A stretch of DNA of 64,000 nt from Halobacterium sp. CBA1132. Its GTDB lineage: Archaea; Halobacteriota; Halobacteria; Halobacteriales; Halobacteriaceae. The stretch is from positions 186,001 to 250,000 of the forward strand of contig NZ_BCMZ01000001.1 in assembly GCF_001485535.1 (NCBI RefSeq), read 5' to 3'. Below are positions 27,118 through 35,936 of this stretch, piece after piece (position 1 is the stretch's first letter; every line of letters starts with the position of its first letter). The notes under the pieces are model-generated. The model saw only the letters and a program-made list of their open reading frames with translations, searched no databases and was not told where the DNA came from. The translations under genes were made by a program, and so were the position numbers.

Positions 27118-30114
27118 ATGGCAGATTCCGGCGAGGACGACGTGCAGCGGATTCACGTGGGGGAGACCGCGGACGGTGAGCCGTTGGAATTTCCCACGGT
27201 AGAGGTGTTAACGGGGCGCGCGTTCATCACCGGGAAAAGCGGGTCCGGAAAGAGTATCCTTGGAGGGACGCCGGTTCATACTGAGAACGGGCGGAAGCCA
27301 ATCGAAGACGTATCCGAGGGCGAACAAGTGCTTTCGCTCAACAAGCACACCTACGAACAGGAGTTCCAGCCCGTTCAAGCTGTTATTGAACACGAAGCCG
27401 ACGACCTGTTGCAAATCACCCTTGAGGATGGTACTGAAATCATCGGAACCGAGGACCACAGCTTTCTCACCATTGACGACCTCGAAATCGTTCCGGTACA
27501 GGGAAGCGATGTCGAGGAGGGGACCTGGTTTCCGCTTGCCCGAGAGTTACCGAGTGCGGAGGACGTAACGGACGTCGATCTCGCGGAGTATGTCCCCGAA
27601 ACGGCCAATCTCACAATTCGGGACGATGAAATTCAGAGCGGTCCGAGAACGGACGACCGGTATTTGGACCTAGATCTCGAGACCGGGAAAGTGCTCGGCC
27701 TGTATCTCGCTGAAGGGTCGTTCGACGCGCGTGACACGTTACAGATTTCCAATATCGATGACGGTGTTCGGTCGTTCCTCGACGGTCAGGGATTCAACGT
27801 CTACGAGCGGACCTGCAACAAGGGGTTCAAGCCGTTCGCGAAGTTCCTACAGTCCGAATTCGGTGTGGGTGCTGGCGGAAAGTCACTGCCAGTTTGGGCC
27901 TTCGATACACCCGCGGCATTCCGCAAGGGCGTGATTTCTGGATACTTTGACGGCGACGGTACGATTAACGACGAAAGCGCGTCTGTAATGTCGAAATCTC
28001 CCGAGTTGCTCGACGGGATGAAAGAGCTCCTTCGACAGTTCGGCATCTCAACGACGTTGCGGGACAAACTCACGATGTACAATGGGGAGAAGCGACAGTA
28101 CAAACGGCTGACCGTCGATTCCTTCAGCCTCGCAACGTTCGCGGAGGTCGTTGACCTCGAGATGGTCCAGAAGGCCGAGCAACTCGAAACCGCTACAGCT
28201 GGCATCGCCGATGGCGGGACGTACAATTCAAAAGACATGATTCCGGGGTTCGGCCCCGTACTGAATGTTGCTGCGCGAGAGCAGGGGTGGACGCTCCGAG
28301 ACAGTGATAACCGAGTCTCGGGAGCATCGGTCCATAACCTCACAAGACAACAGAAGGCGGGACGGCAGACGTTCAATCAACTCGTCGACGACCTCGACAT
28401 CGAGGGTCGGACTGCGGCTCTCGGCCAGTCTGATATCCAGTGGAAGCGCGTCGTCGACGTTAGTCCTGTCTCCGGAACTCGAACCGTCTACGACCTCGAC
28501 GTCGCGCTCAACGACAACTTCGTCGCGAACGGTGTCTTCGTTCACAACTCGAACTCCACGAGCGTCGTCGTCGAGGAACTCCTCGAAGCCGGCTACCCCG
28601 TACTCATCGTGGACACGGACGGCGAGTACTACGGGCTCAAAGAGGAGTACGAGCTCCTACACGCGGGCGCCGACGAGGAGTGCGACATCCAGGTGAGCGT
28701 CGAGCACGCCGAGAAGCTCGCGCATCTCGCCTTAGAGGAGAACGTCCCCATCATTCTGGACGTCTCCGGCTACCTCGACGACGAGGAGGCCGACGAACTT
28801 CTGCGGGAGACGGTCCGGCACCTCTTCGCCAAGGAGAAGAAACTGAAGAAGCCGTTCCTGCTCGTCGTCGAGGAGTGCCACGAGTACATCCCGGAGGGCG
28901 GCGGCGTCGGTGAGACGGGCAACCTCCTCATCAAGGTAGGCAAGCGCGGGCGCAAGCACGGCCTCGGCGTCGTCGGCATCAGCCAGCGCCCCGCCGACGT
29001 GAAGAAGGACTTCATCACGCAGGCGAACTGGCTGGTGTGGCACCGGCTCACGTGGGAGAACGACACGAAGGTCGTGGGCCGCATCGTCGGCAGCGAGTAC
29101 GCCGACGACGTCGTTGACTTGGGGGACGGCGAGGCGTTCATCCAGACGGACTGGAGCGACGAGATGGTGCGCCGCGTGCAGTTCAAGCGCAAGCGCACGT
29201 TCGACGCGGGCGCCACCCCGGGCCTCGACGACTTCGAGCGCCCCGACCTGAAGTCCGTCAGCGGGTCGCTGATGGAGGACCTCGGCGACATCACCGACCG
29301 CAAGGAACAGGAGCAGAACCGCGTCGCGGAACTGGAGTCGAAACTGGAGAACCGCGAGCAGCGCATCGCCGAACTGGAGTCCGAACTGGAGACCGCTCGG
29401 GACGTCTCGGCGGCCGCCCGGAAGATGGCGAACGCGCTCGCGCACGGCGACGGCTCCCCGCCGGACGGCTACCAGTCGACGCTCCAGACGAAGAACGAAC
29501 ACATCGACCAGTTGGCCGAGCGCGTCGCCGAACTCGAAGCGAAAGTCGAGGACGACGCCGGCGCTACCGACGACAGCACCAGCGATACTGCCGAGGCCGC
29601 GACCAGCGACGACGCCCCCGATGCGACGCTTGACACGACGGTTGGCAGTGATGTTGACGACGATTCGCGGGACGCGCTCGTGGACGCGGTCCAAGACCGG
29701 CTACGGCGCCGCGGTGAACGCAGCCAACTCCAAGACGGGAGCGAGAATGAGAGTGCGACACCCGACGAATCCACGGCGTCGCCGACCGAGACGGTCGTCG
29801 ACCTCCTGCAGGCGCCGCCCGTCGTCACGCGTGTGAACGCCGCGCGCCGCGACTCGAAGTGCAACGACGAGGCCGCCTGGCAGGTCGTCTCCGAACTCGC
29901 GACCAACCCCGGCGCGAGCGCCCACGACCTTGCGGCGGCCGCGGGCATCGATGTCGAACCCGTACACACGCTGCTGCGCGAACTCCGCACCCACGACCTC
30001 GTCGCTCGCGACGACCGCACGTACGCGTTCAACGTCGACCAGATGCGAACGCTCGTCGAACACGACGACCCCTCGAAGCCGCGCACGGAACTGCGCGACC
30101 AGTGGGAGCCCTGA
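27118..30114 (+). CDS. HerA-like DNA-translocating ATPase interrupted by an intein
   Basis: The 998-codon gene encodes a host protein of 566 residues and an intein of 432. Host landmarks are the Walker A motif GKSGSGKS (split by the intein), 'PVLIVDTDGEYYGL', Walker B 'FLLVVEECHEYIPE', sensor 'GVVGISQRPADVKKDFITQANWLVWHRL', a coiled coil (two runs of Leu/Glu heptads), an acidic linker, and a C-terminal winged-helix-like segment ('VVSELATNPGASAHDLAAAAGID'). HerA-type hexamers pump DNA, usually with NurA in end resection; the coiled coil and wHTH make this a haloarchaeal HerA relative rather than canonical HerA. The GTG five codons upstream is an alternative start. Without splicing the ATPase cannot bind nucleotide. 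Confidence 0.9.
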   Translation: MADSGEDDVQRIHVGETADGEPLEFPTVEVLTGRAFITGKSGSGKSILGGTPVHTENGRKPIEDVSEGEQVLSLNKHTYEQEFQPVQAVIEHEADDLLQITLEDGTEIIGTEDHSFLTIDDLEIVPVQGSDVEEGTWFPLARELPSAEDVTDVDLAEYVPETANLTIRDDEIQSGPRTDDRYLDLDLETGKVLGLYLAEGSFDARDTLQISNIDDGVRSFLDGQGFNVYERTCNKGFKPFAKFLQSEFGVGAGGKSLPVWAFDTPAAFRKGVISGYFDGDGTINDESASVMSKSPELLDGMKELLRQFGISTTLRDKLTMYNGEKRQYKRLTVDSFSLATFAEVVDLEMVQKAEQLETATAGIADGGTYNSKDMIPGFGPVLNVAAREQGWTLRDSDNRVSGASVHNLTRQQKAGRQTFNQLVDDLDIEGRTAALGQSDIQWKRVVDVSPVSGTRTVYDLDVALNDNFVANGVFVHNSNSTSVVVEELLEAGYPVLIVDTDGEYYGLKEEYELLHAGADEECDIQVSVEHAEKLAHLALEENVPIILDVSGYLDDEEADELLRETVRHLFAKEKKLKKPFLLVVEECHEYIPEGGGVGETGNLLIKVGKRGRKHGLGVVGISQRPADVKKDFITQANWLVWHRLTWENDTKVVGRIVGSEYADDVVDLGDGEAFIQTDWSDEMVRRVQFKRKRTFDAGATPGLDDFERPDLKSVSGSLMEDLGDITDRKEQEQNRVAELESKLENREQRIAELESELETARDVSAAARKMANALAHGDGSPPDGYQSTLQTKNEHIDQLAERVAELEAKVEDDAGATDDSTSDTAEAATSDDAPDATLDTTVGSDVDDDSRDALVDAVQDRLRRRGERSQLQDGSENESATPDESTASPTETVVDLLQAPPVVTRVNAARRDSKCNDEAAWQVVSELATNPGASAHDLAAAAGIDVEPVHTLLRELRTHDLVARDDRTYAFNVDQMRTLVEHDDPSKPRTELRDQWEP
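27253..28548 (+). other. Intein with LAGLIDADG homing endonuclease, in the Walker A motif
   Basis: The insertion starts at the Ser after GKSGSGK and ends at 'VFVHN' before 'SNSTSVVVEE', so splicing rebuilds GKSGSGKS. Blocks seen are A (SILGGTPVHTENGRKPIEDV), B (GTEDHSFLT), the two endonuclease motifs LGLYLAEGS and 'ISGYFDGDGT', F (RTVYDLDVALNDNFVANG) and G (VFVHN). The nucleophile is Ser rather than Cys on both sides. Base composition is noticeably lower in GC than the host gene. All catalytic blocks look intact, so it is probably active in splicing and possibly in homing. Confidence 0.93.
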
Positions 30115-30173
30115 CTCCGGCGGGCGAATCCGTTTCACCAACACCTAAGCGACCGGACGTTACACGCTGGGGT

Positions 30174-31013
30174 ATGGCAACGGAGAACGACAGCGACACC
30201 TTCGACATCGGCGGCGAACTGACTGTCCACCGGCTCGGCTTCGGCGCGATGCGCGTCACCGGCCCGGACGTCATCGGGTCGCCCGACGACGAAGCCAACG
30301 CCCGCGACGTGCTCCAGCACGCCGTCGACCTCGGCGTCGACTTCGTCGACACCGCCGACTCCTACGGCCCCGGCGTCAGCGAGCGCTTCATCCGCGAATC
30401 CGGCATCGCCGACGACGCCGTCGTCGCCACCAAGGCCGGCCTCCTGCGGAACGCGACCGGCGACTGGATTCCCCACGGCGACCCAGACTACATCAAGAAT
30501 CAGGCGCTGGCGTCCATCGACCGCCTCGGCGTCGACTCCATCGACCTCTACCAGTACCACCGCCCCGACCCCGACACGGACTTCGAGGACGCCGTCCACG
30601 CGTTCGCGGAACTCAAAGACGACGGACTCGTCGACCACGTCGGCCTCAGCAACGTCTCCGTCGACCAACTGGAGACCGCCCGCGAGGTCGTCGATGTCGC
30701 CACCGTCCAGAACGCGTACAACGTCGTCGACCGCGAGTACGAGGACGTCCTCGAAGCCTGCGAGGACTACGACATCGGCTTCATTCCGTACTTCCCGATG
30801 GGCGGTGGCGACCTCGGCGAGCAACGCAGTGGCCTTGAAGCCGTCGCCGACGACCACGACGCCACCGTCCGGCAGGTCGCGCTCGCGTGGCTGCTCGACC
30901 ACTCGCCGGTGACGCTCCCGATTCCCGGGACGTCCAGCCTCGACCACCTCGAATCGAACGTCGCGGCGAGCCACCTCGACCTCACGGACGAGGACCGCGC
31001 GCGACTCGAATAG
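30174..31013 (+). CDS. Aldo/keto reductase
   Basis: The 279-residue protein is a TIM-barrel aldo/keto reductase with the tetrad in place: Asp and Tyr in 'DFVDTADSYGPGVSERFI', Lys in 'VVATKAGLLR', and His in 'DLYQYHRPDPDTDF'. The C-terminal 'TLPIPGTSSLDHLESNVAA' binds the NADPH phosphate. It reduces aldehydes or ketones; the natural substrate is unknown. The ATG is preceded by a TAAGCG patch about 30 bases upstream. It is followed by the microprotein gene on the other strand after ten bases. Confidence 0.92.
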   Translation: MATENDSDTFDIGGELTVHRLGFGAMRVTGPDVIGSPDDEANARDVLQHAVDLGVDFVDTADSYGPGVSERFIRESGIADDAVVATKAGLLRNATGDWIPHGDPDYIKNQALASIDRLGVDSIDLYQYHRPDPDTDFEDAVHAFAELKDDGLVDHVGLSNVSVDQLETAREVVDVATVQNAYNVVDREYEDVLEACEDYDIGFIPYFPMGGGDLGEQRSGLEAVADDHDATVRQVALAWLLDHSPVTLPIPGTSSLDHLESNVAASHLDLTDEDRARLE

Positions 31014-31023
31014 GCCCGGCCGC

Positions 31024-31143
31024 TCACCGATACCGCGCGATTGCCGCGGCAGCGAGCACGAGTGCGCCGGTCACGAACGTGCCGGGAATCGGGAGGACGA
31101 ACAGGAACGCGCCGACCACGAACGCGATTGTGGACGTTCGCAC
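31024..31143 (-). CDS. 39-residue hydrophobic membrane microprotein
   Basis: A GTG-started frame encodes MRTSTIAFVVGAFLFVLPIP then GTFVTGALVLAAAAIARYR. This forms two hydrophobic segments separated by the turn 'PIPGT', ending in positive residues, as in a small hairpin membrane protein. Codon third positions are GC-rich as in real genes here. Similar short membrane proteins are common beside haloarchaeal genes, but no function is known to me. It would be missed by length cut-offs. Confidence 0.58.
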   Translation of the reverse strand: MRTSTIAFVVGAFLFVLPIPGTFVTGALVLAAAAIARYR

Positions 31144-31264
31144 GCCTCACTAGTCGGACTGCTCACTGGTACACGTGGCGGCCGACGCCGTCGCTACGTA
31201 GTTCGTGAATAGTCGAAAAACGATTCGTCCTGTCCAGCGTCAGCGACGCTGGGCTATCACCGAA

Positions 31265-31459
31265 TTACAGCCGAGTGAGGTTCGTCGCGCGGGGGCCTTT
31301 GTCGGCCTCCTCGATGTCGAACTCGACTTCCTGACCTTCCTCGAGGTCCGGGCCGCCGATGTCTTCCATGTGGAAGAACACGTCCTCGTCCGCGTCGTCC
31401 GTCTCGATGAAACCGTAGCCGCCAGTGTCGTTGAAGAAGTCAACCGTACCTTCTGCCAT
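31265..31459 (-). CDS. cspA: Cold-shock protein CspA family
   Basis: The 64-residue protein is a single cold-shock OB fold. RNP1 reads GYGFIE and RNP2 DVFFHM; the end is 'GPRATNLTRL'. Cold-shock proteins bind single-stranded RNA and DNA and prevent RNA folding. It is more acidic than bacterial CspA, as expected for high salt. The start ATG gives MAEGTVDFF. It stands alone between the microprotein and the HAD gene. Confidence 0.95.
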   Translation of the reverse strand: MAEGTVDFFNDTGGYGFIETDDADEDVFFHMEDIGGPDLEEGQEVEFDIEEADKGPRATNLTRL

Positions 31460-31556
31460 TGCGACCGTAGAGAGGCGCTGCTACATCATAATTGTTGTGG
31501 GTGTCGTCGACGGACGACGCACCCGCTCTCCGCCGTCGAGAGCAGCGCTGCGGGCG

Positions 31557-32216
31557 TTAGAGCTCGCAGATGTCGTGGAGGTCGTCGAGGCCGTCGATCT
31601 CCCACGTCGGCCACACGTTCAACTCCCAGTCGCGGCGGTGGGGCCGCCGGATGAACGCCGAGTCGATGCCCGCGTTCTCCGCGGCGCGCACGTCGGACTC
31701 GTTGTCCCCCACGAACAGCGCCGAATCCGCGTCCAAGTCCGCGAGCGCCTGGTCGATGTAGTGGGAGTTGGGCTTGCGCCGCCGCAGACTCTCCACGGTC
31801 GGCTCGCGGCCGTACGCCGCGCCGAACAGGTCGTCGACGCCGAAGTGCTCCAGCACGAAGTCGACGGTCGCCTGCTGGTTCGAACTCACGATACCCATCG
31901 AGACATCCAAGTCGTGGAGTTCGTGGAGGTCGTCGTAGAGGGTCTTGCGGCCCTCCCGGACTTCCTCGTACTGTGCTTCCGCAGCGGTCTGGTCCCGCGT
32001 CGGCCAGAACTCTGCCGGCTTGAGGCCGTAGCGGCTACAGACGTCGCTGACGGTCTTCGGCGTCGCGCCGATGGTCATCTCCTCGATATCGTCGGGGTCG
32101 GGGTCGGTGACGCCGAACTGCTCGAACGTGTCCTCGGTCGCCGCCTGCAGCACGTCGTACCGCGTGCGGCCGACGAGGACGCCGTCGTTGTCGAACACGA
32201 CGGTGTCGTAGGTCAT
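31557..32216 (-). CDS. HAD-superfamily hydrolase (phosphoglycolate phosphatase-like)
   Basis: The 219-residue enzyme has HAD motif I as 'TVVFDNDGVLVGR' (Asn-Asp-Gly in place of Leu-Asp-Gly), a helical cap, motif II 'MGIVSSNQQ', motif III near 'RRRKPNSHYI' and motif IV 'ALFVGDNESDVRAAENAG'. It is a phosphohydrolase of the Gph/beta-phosphoglucomutase branch; the substrate is unknown. I prefer the ATG giving MTYDTVVF, seven codons inside the longest frame, because motif I follows at once. Confidence 0.88.
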   Translation of the reverse strand: MTYDTVVFDNDGVLVGRTRYDVLQAATEDTFEQFGVTDPDPDDIEEMTIGATPKTVSDVCSRYGLKPAEFWPTRDQTAAEAQYEEVREGRKTLYDDLHELHDLDVSMGIVSSNQQATVDFVLEHFGVDDLFGAAYGREPTVESLRRRKPNSHYIDQALADLDADSALFVGDNESDVRAAENAGIDSAFIRRPHRRDWELNVWPTWEIDGLDDLHDICEL

Positions 32217-32353
32217 ACCTCCTCTTTGGGGCGACACACAGATAAACGTTTCAGCGCTGGGATTGCGCGCTCGCCCGGAAAATCGCCGGTGTAGCGCCTA
32301 TCCTTGGACGACTGTCCGGGTCTCGGTCCCCGAGCGTCCCGCCGACCGCCCGC

Positions 32354-32779
32354 TCACACCCCTGACTCGGCGTCGGGCTTCGAGTGCCACCACGCCCACA
32401 GCACCAGCACGCCCTGCAGCGGAAGCCGCACCCACGCCGCCACGCGCGCCACGCGCTCCATCCCCTCGGGCACTAGCTCGTCGGCCACGTTGTCGGTCGC
32501 CATGTAGACGTTCGCCGGGAAGACCGCCACGAGCAGCGCCACGATTCCCCACGCCGACAGCCGCCGCGTCCGCTCGAACAACACGCCCACGCCGAACACG
32601 ACCTCCGCGACCCCCGACACGTAGACGAGCGCCCGCGGCCGCGGCAGCGACGGCGGCACCACGCGCTCGAAGGCCGCTGGCGTCCTGAAGTGTAGGACGC
32701 CAGCGACCACGTAGATCGTCCCCATCACGTACCGCAGCGGCCGCTCGAACAGAGCCAGCGTCCGTCGGAGACTGCTCAT
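32354..32779 (-). CDS. DoxX-like four-helix membrane protein
   Basis: The 141-residue protein has four hydrophobic helices: 'YVMGTIYVVAGVLHF', 'LVYVSGVAEVVFGVGVLF', 'AWGIVALLVAVFPANVYM' and 'LPLQGVLVLWAWW'. The segment 'AGVLHFRTPAAFERVVPP' is the typical entry of DoxX/DoxD-like membrane proteins. The family includes subunits of quinone-linked oxidoreductases, but most members are unassigned. The start is the ATG giving MSSLRRTLAL. Confidence 0.82.
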   Translation of the reverse strand: MSSLRRTLALFERPLRYVMGTIYVVAGVLHFRTPAAFERVVPPSLPRPRALVYVSGVAEVVFGVGVLFERTRRLSAWGIVALLVAVFPANVYMATDNVADELVPEGMERVARVAAWVRLPLQGVLVLWAWWHSKPDAESGV

Positions 32780-32906
32780 GGGTCTCGCGACGACGACCAG
32801 CCACATAGTGTTGTCCCGGACGCTGCTGGCTCACCGAGGACGGCACCCTATCGGCAGACGACGAACCTACTTCGCGCGAAAGCAGGTGTCGGCGTCGTTT
32901 CTGCGG

Positions 32907-33059
32907 CTCCTCGCTGTCGCTCGGAGTCTTAGAATATGCCGCCTCCCCGATTTGAACAGCGGAAGACATTCCTGCTCGCTACGCTTCGCGGGCTGTGACT
33001 TCCGTGCTCGAATCGTGTCGGCGCCCTTGCTGTGGCTGCTCACTTCGTTCGCAGCCACA
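32907..33059 (-). repeat. Palindromes and partial tRNA-Phe 3' copy downstream of tRNA-Phe
   Basis: Read on the tRNA strand: first a perfect 9-base stem (TGTGGCTGC with GCAGCCACA) around GAACGAAGTGA at 33031-33059. Then comes an antisense T-arm-like arm (32999-33015) and, after a loop, a 26-base exact copy of the end of tRNA-Phe plus its trailer (32932-32957, matching 33060-33085). Last is a hairpin CTCC/GGAG around GAGCGACAGCGA (32907-32926). The copy has only the 3' T-arm half and acceptor strand, so it cannot be a tRNA. Confidence 0.85.
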
Positions 33060-33065
33060 GAATAT

Positions 33066-33138
33066 GCCGCCTCCCCGATTTGAACGGGGGACAGCTCGAT
33101 CTTCAGTCGAGTGCTCTCCCAGTCTGAGCTAAGGCGGC
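33066..33138 (-). tRNA. tRNA-Phe (GAA)
   Basis: The 73-base gene folds fully: acceptor GCCGCCT with AGGCGGC, a D-arm with 'TAGCTCAG', anticodon stem CTCGA/TCGAG around the loop CTGAAGA (anticodon GAA), and T-loop GTTCAAATC. CCA is not encoded. A partial 3' copy lies about 130 bases downstream. Confidence 0.97.
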
Positions 33139-33259
33139 GCGTACCCGAACGGAAGTGCACGACCGAAAAAAGGATTTCGAATCGTTCGCCGGACAGTTCC
33201 GCCCTCGGCGTTCCGGAGCCGTATACTATTTCCGTCTGTATTCGTGACTTCCCCGTATC

Positions 33260-34894
33260 ATGACAGACAGTAGCAACCAACCGACGGCGTCTCGCCGGAA
33301 GTTCCTCACCGCTGCGGGAAGTACTGCGGTGACCGCACTCGTCGCCGGCTGCTCGTCGAACAGCGACTCGAACTCCACGGAAGCAGCGACGGGGACGAGC
33401 CCGGAAGCGACGACGAGCGAACAGACGGAGTCAGGGCCGCCCGAGGAGTTCCAGGTCACGATTACGCAGGGGACGATGCCGACGACTCTCGACCCCCACG
33501 ACCACCGGGACATCCCCACCGACATCACGATGCTCCAGAGCTACGAGGGGCTGTTGAGTCGGACCGCCGAGGGGGAGATTACGGCGATGCTGGCGACCGA
33601 CTGGGAGCGCGTCGAAGCGGGCCACGTCCGGTTCTCCATCCGGGAGGGGCCGACGTTCCACAAGACCGGCAACGAGGTGACGCCCGAGGACGTCGCGTAC
33701 ACCATCAACCGCATCGTCGACGATAGCGTCGGGTTCACGAGCCCGCAGTCCGGCCAACTCGCGGGCGTCACCGGCGCGGAGGTCGCCGACGACGGTCGCG
33801 CGGTCGACGTCTACTCGGACGGCTTCAACCCCATCGTGTTCTCGGAGTTCGCCATCTACTGCGACGTCGTCGAGAAGGCGTGGGTGAAAGACCACGAGAA
33901 GTCCTACGTCGCCCAGAACATGAACGGCACCGGGCCGTTCGAGCAGACCGAGTACGCACAGAACCAGTCCGTCGAGTTCGAGCGCTACGACGACTACTGG
34001 CGGGAGCCGGCCGACGTCAGCCACCTCACCATCGAGAGCGCGTCGGACTCCGGCGTCCGCGTCAACCAACTGGTCGCCGGCGAGACCGACCTCGTCGTCA
34101 ACGTCCCGCCGGAGTCGTTCTCCCGCGTGGAGGACTCCGAAGCGTCCGTCGAGGCGGTCGGCAGCACCCGCGTCATCTACAACGCGATGAAGGCGACCGT
34201 CGAGCCGTTCTCCTCGCCGAAGTTCCGGCGGGCGATGAACTACGCAATCGACCTCGAAGCCATCATCGACAGCGCGCTCCAGGGCGCCGGCGGACAGACG
34301 GGCCAGCCGACGCTGGAGCCGTTCTTCGGGTACAACGACGAGGCCGACCCGTACCCCCACGACCCCGACGAGGCCGAACGGCTCGTCGAGGAGAGCGGCC
34401 ACGCCGGTGTCTCCATCGAACTCCACACGCCCGTCGGCCGCTACCTGAAGGACCTTCAAATCGCGCGCCTCGTCGCGAACATGATCGACGAACTCCCCAA
34501 CGTCTCCTGTGAGGTCAACCAGCGGACGTTCTCGACGCTCGCGGGCGAACTCACGGACTCAGACATCACTACGGGCCCGGACTTCTACCTCATCGGGTGG
34601 GGGAACGCCACCTTCGACGCGAGCCAGACAATCAACCCGACGCTGACCAGCGACGGGTCGCTGACGTCGTGGAAGAACGACGAACTCGACCAGCTCATCG
34701 AGGACGCGAACAGCACGACCGACACCGACGAACGCGAGCAGCTGCTCCGGGAAGCCAACCAGCTGTGCCACGACGAGGCACCGTGGATCTTCCTGAACCG
34801 CCAGTACAGCGTCTACGGCACTTCGGACCGTATCGAGTGGGCGGCAAGGAACGACGAGCGAATCGACGCGTACGCTATCAGTCCCGCACAGTGA
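33260..34894 (+). CDS. Peptide/nickel-type ABC transporter substrate-binding lipoprotein (DppA/OppA family)
   Basis: The 544-residue protein begins with a Tat lipoprotein signal: twin Arg in SRRKFLTAAG and lipobox 'TALVAGC' near residue 31. A Ser/Thr/Glu-rich linker precedes the family-5 binding fold: 'GTMPTTLDPHDHRDIPTDITMLQSYEGLL', 'VRFSIREGPTFHKTGNEVTPEDVAYTINR' and 'NGTGPFEQTEYAQNQSVEFERYDDYW'. It captures peptides or similar solutes outside the membrane and passes them to the two permeases encoded next. The first of five consecutive genes, it starts 120 bases after tRNA-Phe. Confidence 0.93.
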   Translation: MTDSSNQPTASRRKFLTAAGSTAVTALVAGCSSNSDSNSTEAATGTSPEATTSEQTESGPPEEFQVTITQGTMPTTLDPHDHRDIPTDITMLQSYEGLLSRTAEGEITAMLATDWERVEAGHVRFSIREGPTFHKTGNEVTPEDVAYTINRIVDDSVGFTSPQSGQLAGVTGAEVADDGRAVDVYSDGFNPIVFSEFAIYCDVVEKAWVKDHEKSYVAQNMNGTGPFEQTEYAQNQSVEFERYDDYWREPADVSHLTIESASDSGVRVNQLVAGETDLVVNVPPESFSRVEDSEASVEAVGSTRVIYNAMKATVEPFSSPKFRRAMNYAIDLEAIIDSALQGAGGQTGQPTLEPFFGYNDEADPYPHDPDEAERLVEESGHAGVSIELHTPVGRYLKDLQIARLVANMIDELPNVSCEVNQRTFSTLAGELTDSDITTGPDFYLIGWGNATFDASQTINPTLTSDGSLTSWKNDELDQLIEDANSTTDTDEREQLLREANQLCHDEAPWIFLNRQYSVYGTSDRIEWAARNDERIDAYAISPAQ

Positions 34895-34900
34895 CCGCCA

Positions 34901-35905
34901 ATGGGGTACGCACGGTTCCTCGCGAAGCGCGGCCTGCAGGGCGTGTTCGTCGTCTGGGCGGTCGTCACCGTGGTGTTCGCGCTCCGGTATATCACGCCCG
35001 GCAGCCCGGTCGCGTTCATCGCGCCGCTGGACGCCGGCCCGGAGCTTCGGCAGGCTATCGCGGAGTCCTACGGGCTGAACCAGCCGCTGTACGTCCAGTA
35101 CGGCCAGTACCTCTGGGACCTCGCCCGCCTCGACATGGGGCAGTCGTACGCCCGGGGAACCAGCGTCTCCGCGGAGGTCTTCGCGGCGCTGCCGGTGAGC
35201 CTCGAACTGGCGGTCGCATCGACGGTCGTCGCGATTATCATCTCCATCCCGCTGGGCGTCGTGAGCGCCGTGAACCACCGGCAGCCGTCGGACTACGTGG
35301 CGACGTCGCTGTCGCTGGTCGGCATCTCCACGCCGAACTTCTGGCTCGGCGTGATGCTCGTGCTGTTGTTGTCCGTTCAGTTCAACGTCTTCCCGACGAG
35401 CGGGCTCGCGGAAATCGACGGGCAGACCGTCATGTTCGTCGACGCCCTCCGGCACCTCCTGCAGGGAGAGACCCGGTGGATGGTGGAGTGGCTCGCGCAC
35501 ATCACGCTCCCCGCGGTCACGCTCGGGACGTACTTCACCGCGCTCGTGACGCGGCTCACGCGCTCGGGGATGCTCGAGGAACTCGGGGAGAGCTACGTCA
35601 CTGCGCTGCGCGCGAAAGGACTGCCGGAGGCGCTCGTCCGCTACCGGCACGTGCTGAAGAACACGCTCATCCCCGTCATCACCGTGCTCGGACTCCAACT
35701 CGGCACACTCGTCGGCGGCGCGGTCATCACGGAACGCGTCTTCGACCTGCCGGGGCTGGGGAGCCTGCTCATCGACGCCATCAACCAACAGCAGTGGATG
35801 ATACTCCAAGGCTGTCTCATCGTCGTCAGCGCGGGGTTCGTCATCGTGAACACGACTGTCGACGCGCTGTACGCGTACGTCAGCCCGGAGGTGTCCGCGG
35901 AGTGA
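34901..35905 (+). CDS. Peptide ABC transporter permease 1 (DppB-like)
   Basis: The 334-residue membrane protein has six hydrophobic segments and the typical DppB N-terminus 'FLAKRGLQGVFVVWAVVTVVFALRYITPGSP'. The cytoplasmic coupling (EAA) loop is 'EELGESYVTALRAKGLPEALVRYRHVLKNTLIP'. It forms the channel together with the DppC-like subunit. The start follows the binding-protein stop by six bases, so the two are in one operon. Confidence 0.92.
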   Translation: MGYARFLAKRGLQGVFVVWAVVTVVFALRYITPGSPVAFIAPLDAGPELRQAIAESYGLNQPLYVQYGQYLWDLARLDMGQSYARGTSVSAEVFAALPVSLELAVASTVVAIIISIPLGVVSAVNHRQPSDYVATSLSLVGISTPNFWLGVMLVLLLSVQFNVFPTSGLAEIDGQTVMFVDALRHLLQGETRWMVEWLAHITLPAVTLGTYFTALVTRLTRSGMLEELGESYVTALRAKGLPEALVRYRHVLKNTLIPVITVLGLQLGTLVGGAVITERVFDLPGLGSLLIDAINQQQWMILQGCLIVVSAGFVIVNTTVDALYAYVSPEVSAE

Positions 35906-35936
35906 CCGCGACCGCGCTCGCGGGGTGGTCGCCGTG

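Noticed and set aside
32932-32957. Second tRNA-Phe gene
   Set aside because: Only the 3' half of the T-arm and the acceptor strand are present; no D-arm or anticodon arm can be formed.
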